Shown piece after piece: positions 4,634 to 6,996 of a stretch of DNA of 6,996 nucleotides. Source of the DNA: Armatimonadota bacterium (lineage in GTDB: Bacteria; Actinomycetota; Acidimicrobiia; Spongiisociales; UBA5794); contig QQUL01000057.1 in NCBI GenBank assembly GCA_008501565.1, positions 1-6,996 of the forward strand, written 5' to 3'. The translations under genes were made by a program, and so were the position numbers. Positions within the stretch are counted from its first letter, which is position 1; each line of letters starts with the position of its first letter. Under the pieces are notes generated by a model, which saw only the letters and a list, made by a program, of their open reading frames with translations, searched no databases and had not been told where the DNA came from.

Positions 4634-6598
4634 ATGACAACAACGCTGCCCTATGGCTCCTGGCCATCACCGATAACCCCTGAACTCATCGTTGAGGGTG
4701 CCGCAACTCCAACGGAAACGTGGGCCGATGACGGAGATATCTGGTGGTCCGAGTCACGTCCTGACGAGGCTGGACGAATCCAGATCGTCAGATTCAGGGA
4801 CGGCCAACGTCTCGACATGCTCCCTGACGGATTCAACGCCCGAACCCGCGTCCACGAGTACGGAGGAGGTGCGTGGTGGGTTGATCGAGGCGTGCTGTTC
4901 TTCAGCAACTGGGAGGACCAGCGGATCTACCGGATCGTCGATGGGTCACCCCCGGAGCCGATCACGCCCGAACCGCCGCAACCGGCCGCGTGGCGGTATG
5001 CAGACGGCGGCGTGACCCCCGACGGCGCTTTGATGTTCTGTGTCCGGGAGGATCACACGGGCGAAGGCGAAGCACGCAACGAGATCGTTGTGCTTCCAAC
5101 GGATGGCTCATCGGAGCCGACCGTCGTCGTGTCCGGACGCGACTTCGTATCCGATCCACGCCCGAGCCCCGACGGCTCAACTCTTGCATGGATCACTTGG
5201 GATCACCCCAACATGCCGTGGGACACCACAGAGCTGTGGCGTGGACCAATCGAACGAAACGGGATGTCAGTATCCGTCACGTCCCAGGAACGACTTGCCG
5301 GTGGATCCGATGAGTCGGTTGTCCAGCCTCGGTGGGGACCGAACAACGATCTGTTCGTGGTCTCAGACCGGACGAACTGGTGGAACATCTACGCGGTCAG
5401 CGATGTCGATGCCCTTACCCCTGTTTACCCGGTCGATGCCGAGGTCGCGCCTCCTCAATGGATCTTTGGGCGCCCGTCATACACATTCGGTGCGGACGGT
5501 GCCTTGTTCTCGACCTGGAACGAGGGAACCACGACCAATGTGCTGCGCGTCGACGCCAGCAAGAACAGCCGTGTGTTCGACATTCCCCGGGCCGGCCTGA
5601 GCTCCCTTCGCGGCCTTGGTAACGGGTTTGCTGCAATCGCCACCTCGGTCGACCGCGAACCTGAGGTCGTTTCCTATTCGTTCACCGACGACTCGGCAGC
5701 GGAAACGGTTGTCAAAGCGAGCCGGAACCTTGGTCTCGATTCGGCGATGATTTCCCAGGCGGAGGCCATCTCCTATCCGTCGGCGGGCGGACGGACCTCC
5801 CACGCCTTCTACTACCCACCGACCAACAGTGACGTCGCCGGTCCCGACGACGAGAAGCCTCCACTCCTCGTGATGAGCCATGGCGGGCCGACATCAGCCG
5901 TGTCCGGCTCGTTCAACCCGTCGATCCAGTTCTGGACCTCCCGGGGTATCGCGGTCGTCGACGTCAACTACGGCGGCTCGACCGGATATGGACGTGCCTA
6001 TCGCGAATTGCTCTACGGCAACTGGGGCATCGTCGACGTCGAGGACTGCTGTGCGGCAGCGGACTACCTCGTGGACAAGGGTCTCGCCGATCCTGATCGG
6101 CTCGCAATCCGGGGAGGGAGCGCGGGTGGATACACAACCCTCGCTGCGTTGGCGTTCAAGGACACGTTCGCTGCGGGCGGCAACCTCTTCGGCGTGTCCG
6201 ACATCGCCGCTCTTGCCGAGGACACCCACAAGTTCGAGAGCCGATACGAGGCACAGCTCGTGGGGCCGTGGCCCGAAGCCGCCGATTTGTACCGTGAACG
6301 TTCCCCGATCAACCACCTCGACGGGTTCAACTGTCCCCTCATCACGTTTCAGGGGCTTGAGGACGTCGTCGTACCCCCGGCTCAGTCCAGGGAGATCATG
6401 AAAGCCCTCGAAGAGCGCGGAATTCCGAACGCGTACATCGAGTTCGAGGGGGAGCAGCATGGTTTCCGACGTGCCGAGAACATCATCACCGTGTTCAATT
6501 CTGAGCTGTCGTTCTATGGACAGGTGTTTGGCTTCGAACCAGCCGGGGACATCGAACCAGTTGAGATCTCCCACGCAGACGCTCTGGGCTCGGGTTGA
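4634..6598 (+). CDS. S9 family peptidase (prolyl oligopeptidase / acylaminoacyl-peptidase-like)
   Basis: This is a 654-residue serine peptidase, the usual length for the S9C / dipeptidyl-peptidase-like group. Residues about 25-370 form the beta-propeller, with repeated strand pairs such as SPDGSTLAW (178-186), QPRWGPNNDLFVVSD (231-245) and FGADGALFSTW (285-295). About 375-630 is the alpha/beta-hydrolase domain: oxyanion region SHGGPTS (415-421), nucleophile elbow RGGSAGGYTTL (493-503) with Ser496, acid GLEDVVVPP (574-582) with Asp577, and GEQHGFRR (606-613) with His609. The triad is complete and correctly ordered. There is no signal peptide, so it is probably cytoplasmic, cleaving short peptides or N-acylated or proline-containing substrates; exact specificity is not readable. 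It is divergent from the CDF operon and ten bases upstream of an ABC ATPase gene, with which it may be co-transcribed. Confidence 0.95.
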   Translation: MTTTLPYGSWPSPITPELIVEGAATPTETWADDGDIWWSESRPDEAGRIQIVRFRDGQRLDMLPDGFNARTRVHEYGGGAWWVDRGVLFFSNWEDQRIYRIVDGSPPEPITPEPPQPAAWRYADGGVTPDGALMFCVREDHTGEGEARNEIVVLPTDGSSEPTVVVSGRDFVSDPRPSPDGSTLAWITWDHPNMPWDTTELWRGPIERNGMSVSVTSQERLAGGSDESVVQPRWGPNNDLFVVSDRTNWWNIYAVSDVDALTPVYPVDAEVAPPQWIFGRPSYTFGADGALFSTWNEGTTTNVLRVDASKNSRVFDIPRAGLSSLRGLGNGFAAIATSVDREPEVVSYSFTDDSAAETVVKASRNLGLDSAMISQAEAISYPSAGGRTSHAFYYPPTNSDVAGPDDEKPPLLVMSHGGPTSAVSGSFNPSIQFWTSRGIAVVDVNYGGSTGYGRAYRELLYGNWGIVDVEDCCAAADYLVDKGLADPDRLAIRGGSAGGYTTLAALAFKDTFAAGGNLFGVSDIAALAEDTHKFESRYEAQLVGPWPEAADLYRERSPINHLDGFNCPLITFQGLEDVVVPPAQSREIMKALEERGIPNAYIEFEGEQHGFRRAENIITVFNSELSFYGQVFGFEPAGDIEPVEISHADALGSG

Positions 6599-6608
6599 TC
6601 GCGACCGT

Positions 6609-6996
6609 ATGGGCAACGAGACTCCGATCATTGAGACCGATGGACTGACCAAGTACTACGGAGACGTCCCCGGCATTATCGAGCTGGACCTGTCGGTGGA
6701 ACAGGGTGAGGTATTCGGATTCCTCGGCCCAAACGGTGCGGGAAAGACGACGACCATCCGGATACTGTTGAACTTCCTGTTCCCGACTTCAGGCTCGGCT
6801 CGGGTACTCGGACTCGACGTCGTGAGGGATTCACTTGAGATACGTCGACGGATCGGCTATCTGCCGGGAGATCTGGCGCTCTACGACACCATGACGGCGC
6901 GTGAGCTGTTCCTGTACTTCTCCAACCTGCGAGGAGTGAAGACGACGACACGAATCGCGGAACTTGCCGACCGGTTCGATCTGGATCTGGACCGAA
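6609..6996 (+). CDS. ABC transporter ATP-binding protein (ABC-2-type exporter), N-terminal part, runs off window
   Basis: ATG 6609 opens a frame that is still open at the last base (129 full codons). It is the nucleotide-binding subunit of an ABC exporter. The Tyr in TKYYGD (14-19) is the A-loop base-stacking residue. Walker A is GPNGAGKTTT (40-49). IGYLPGDLALYDTMTARE (82-99) is the Q-loop region, with Gly87 where the canonical Gln is expected. The signature motif, Walker B and H-loop lie beyond the window. The GYLPGD-x-LYD-x-MT-x-RE form resembles drug- or lipid-exporting ATPases that pair with an ABC-2 permease, so the next gene is probably that permease. No SD is visible; the start is ten bases after the peptidase stop, suggesting translational coupling. 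Confidence 0.92.
   Translation, partial: MGNETPIIETDGLTKYYGDVPGIIELDLSVEQGEVFGFLGPNGAGKTTTIRILLNFLFPTSGSARVLGLDVVRDSLEIRRRIGYLPGDLALYDTMTARELFLYFSNLRGVKTTTRIAELADRFDLDLDR

Noticed and set aside
5894..6652. Minus-strand open frame of 252 codons opposite the peptidase catalytic domain
   Set aside because: The plus-strand peptidase triad is intact and the antisense product has no recognisable motif.
1..6996. A novel multi-gene defence or biosynthetic system
   Set aside because: Every sizeable gene belongs to a well-known family in a short, plausible operon; no unexplained long region, CRISPR array, toxin-antitoxin pair or retron-like element was seen.

Overview
The window looks like a chromosomal segment of a GC-rich actinobacterium. 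An acidimicrobial-type lineage is possible, but I infer this from style and not from a marker search. The evidence is the C/G-rich third codon positions, a 31-residue protein of the actinobacterial bS22 type, several TANNNT -10 boxes placed 6 to 8 bases before an ATG (the pattern of leaderless actinobacterial transcripts), and a 9-mer matching the actinobacterial DnaA-box consensus. I found no tRNA, rRNA, CRISPR array or phage gene.

Layout from left to right. Bases 1-132 hold the C-terminal tail of an IS481-type transposase. Its TAG stop shares a CTAG with the stop of a convergent class-V aminotransferase-fold PLP enzyme (129-1259, minus). Upstream of that enzyme, also on the minus strand, is a tiny gene for ribosomal protein bS22 (1342-1437). 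A divergent 191-base control region (1438-1628) holds a -10 box overlapped by a DnaA-box-like 9-mer, a 14-bp palindrome, an 8-bp-stem leader hairpin and the bS22 ribosome binding site. To its right, a plus-strand pair encodes a PuuD-like class I glutamine amidotransferase hydrolase (1629-2369) and a low-molecular-weight protein tyrosine phosphatase (2372-2815).

That pair converges on a minus-strand pair at a short junction (2804-2841) containing three tandem TCTGACG heptamers and a GC-rich hairpin. The minus pair is a cation diffusion facilitator transporter (3680-4579) followed by homoserine kinase ThrB (2841-3683), joined by a 4-base ATGA overlap. A 54-base divergent promoter region separates the transporter from an S9-family prolyl-oligopeptidase-type serine peptidase (4634-6598). 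Ten bases later an ABC-2-type ATPase begins and runs off the right edge.

How the genes work together: this is mostly ordinary housekeeping and metabolic content in short operons (puuD-like with phosphatase; transporter with thrB; peptidase with ABC ATPase), plus one insertion-sequence remnant or boundary. I see no multi-gene defence, biosynthetic or other undescribed system. The parts most worth a second look are the bS22 control region, the exact placement of the IS end on a stop codon, and the three-frame stop made by the heptamer repeat.
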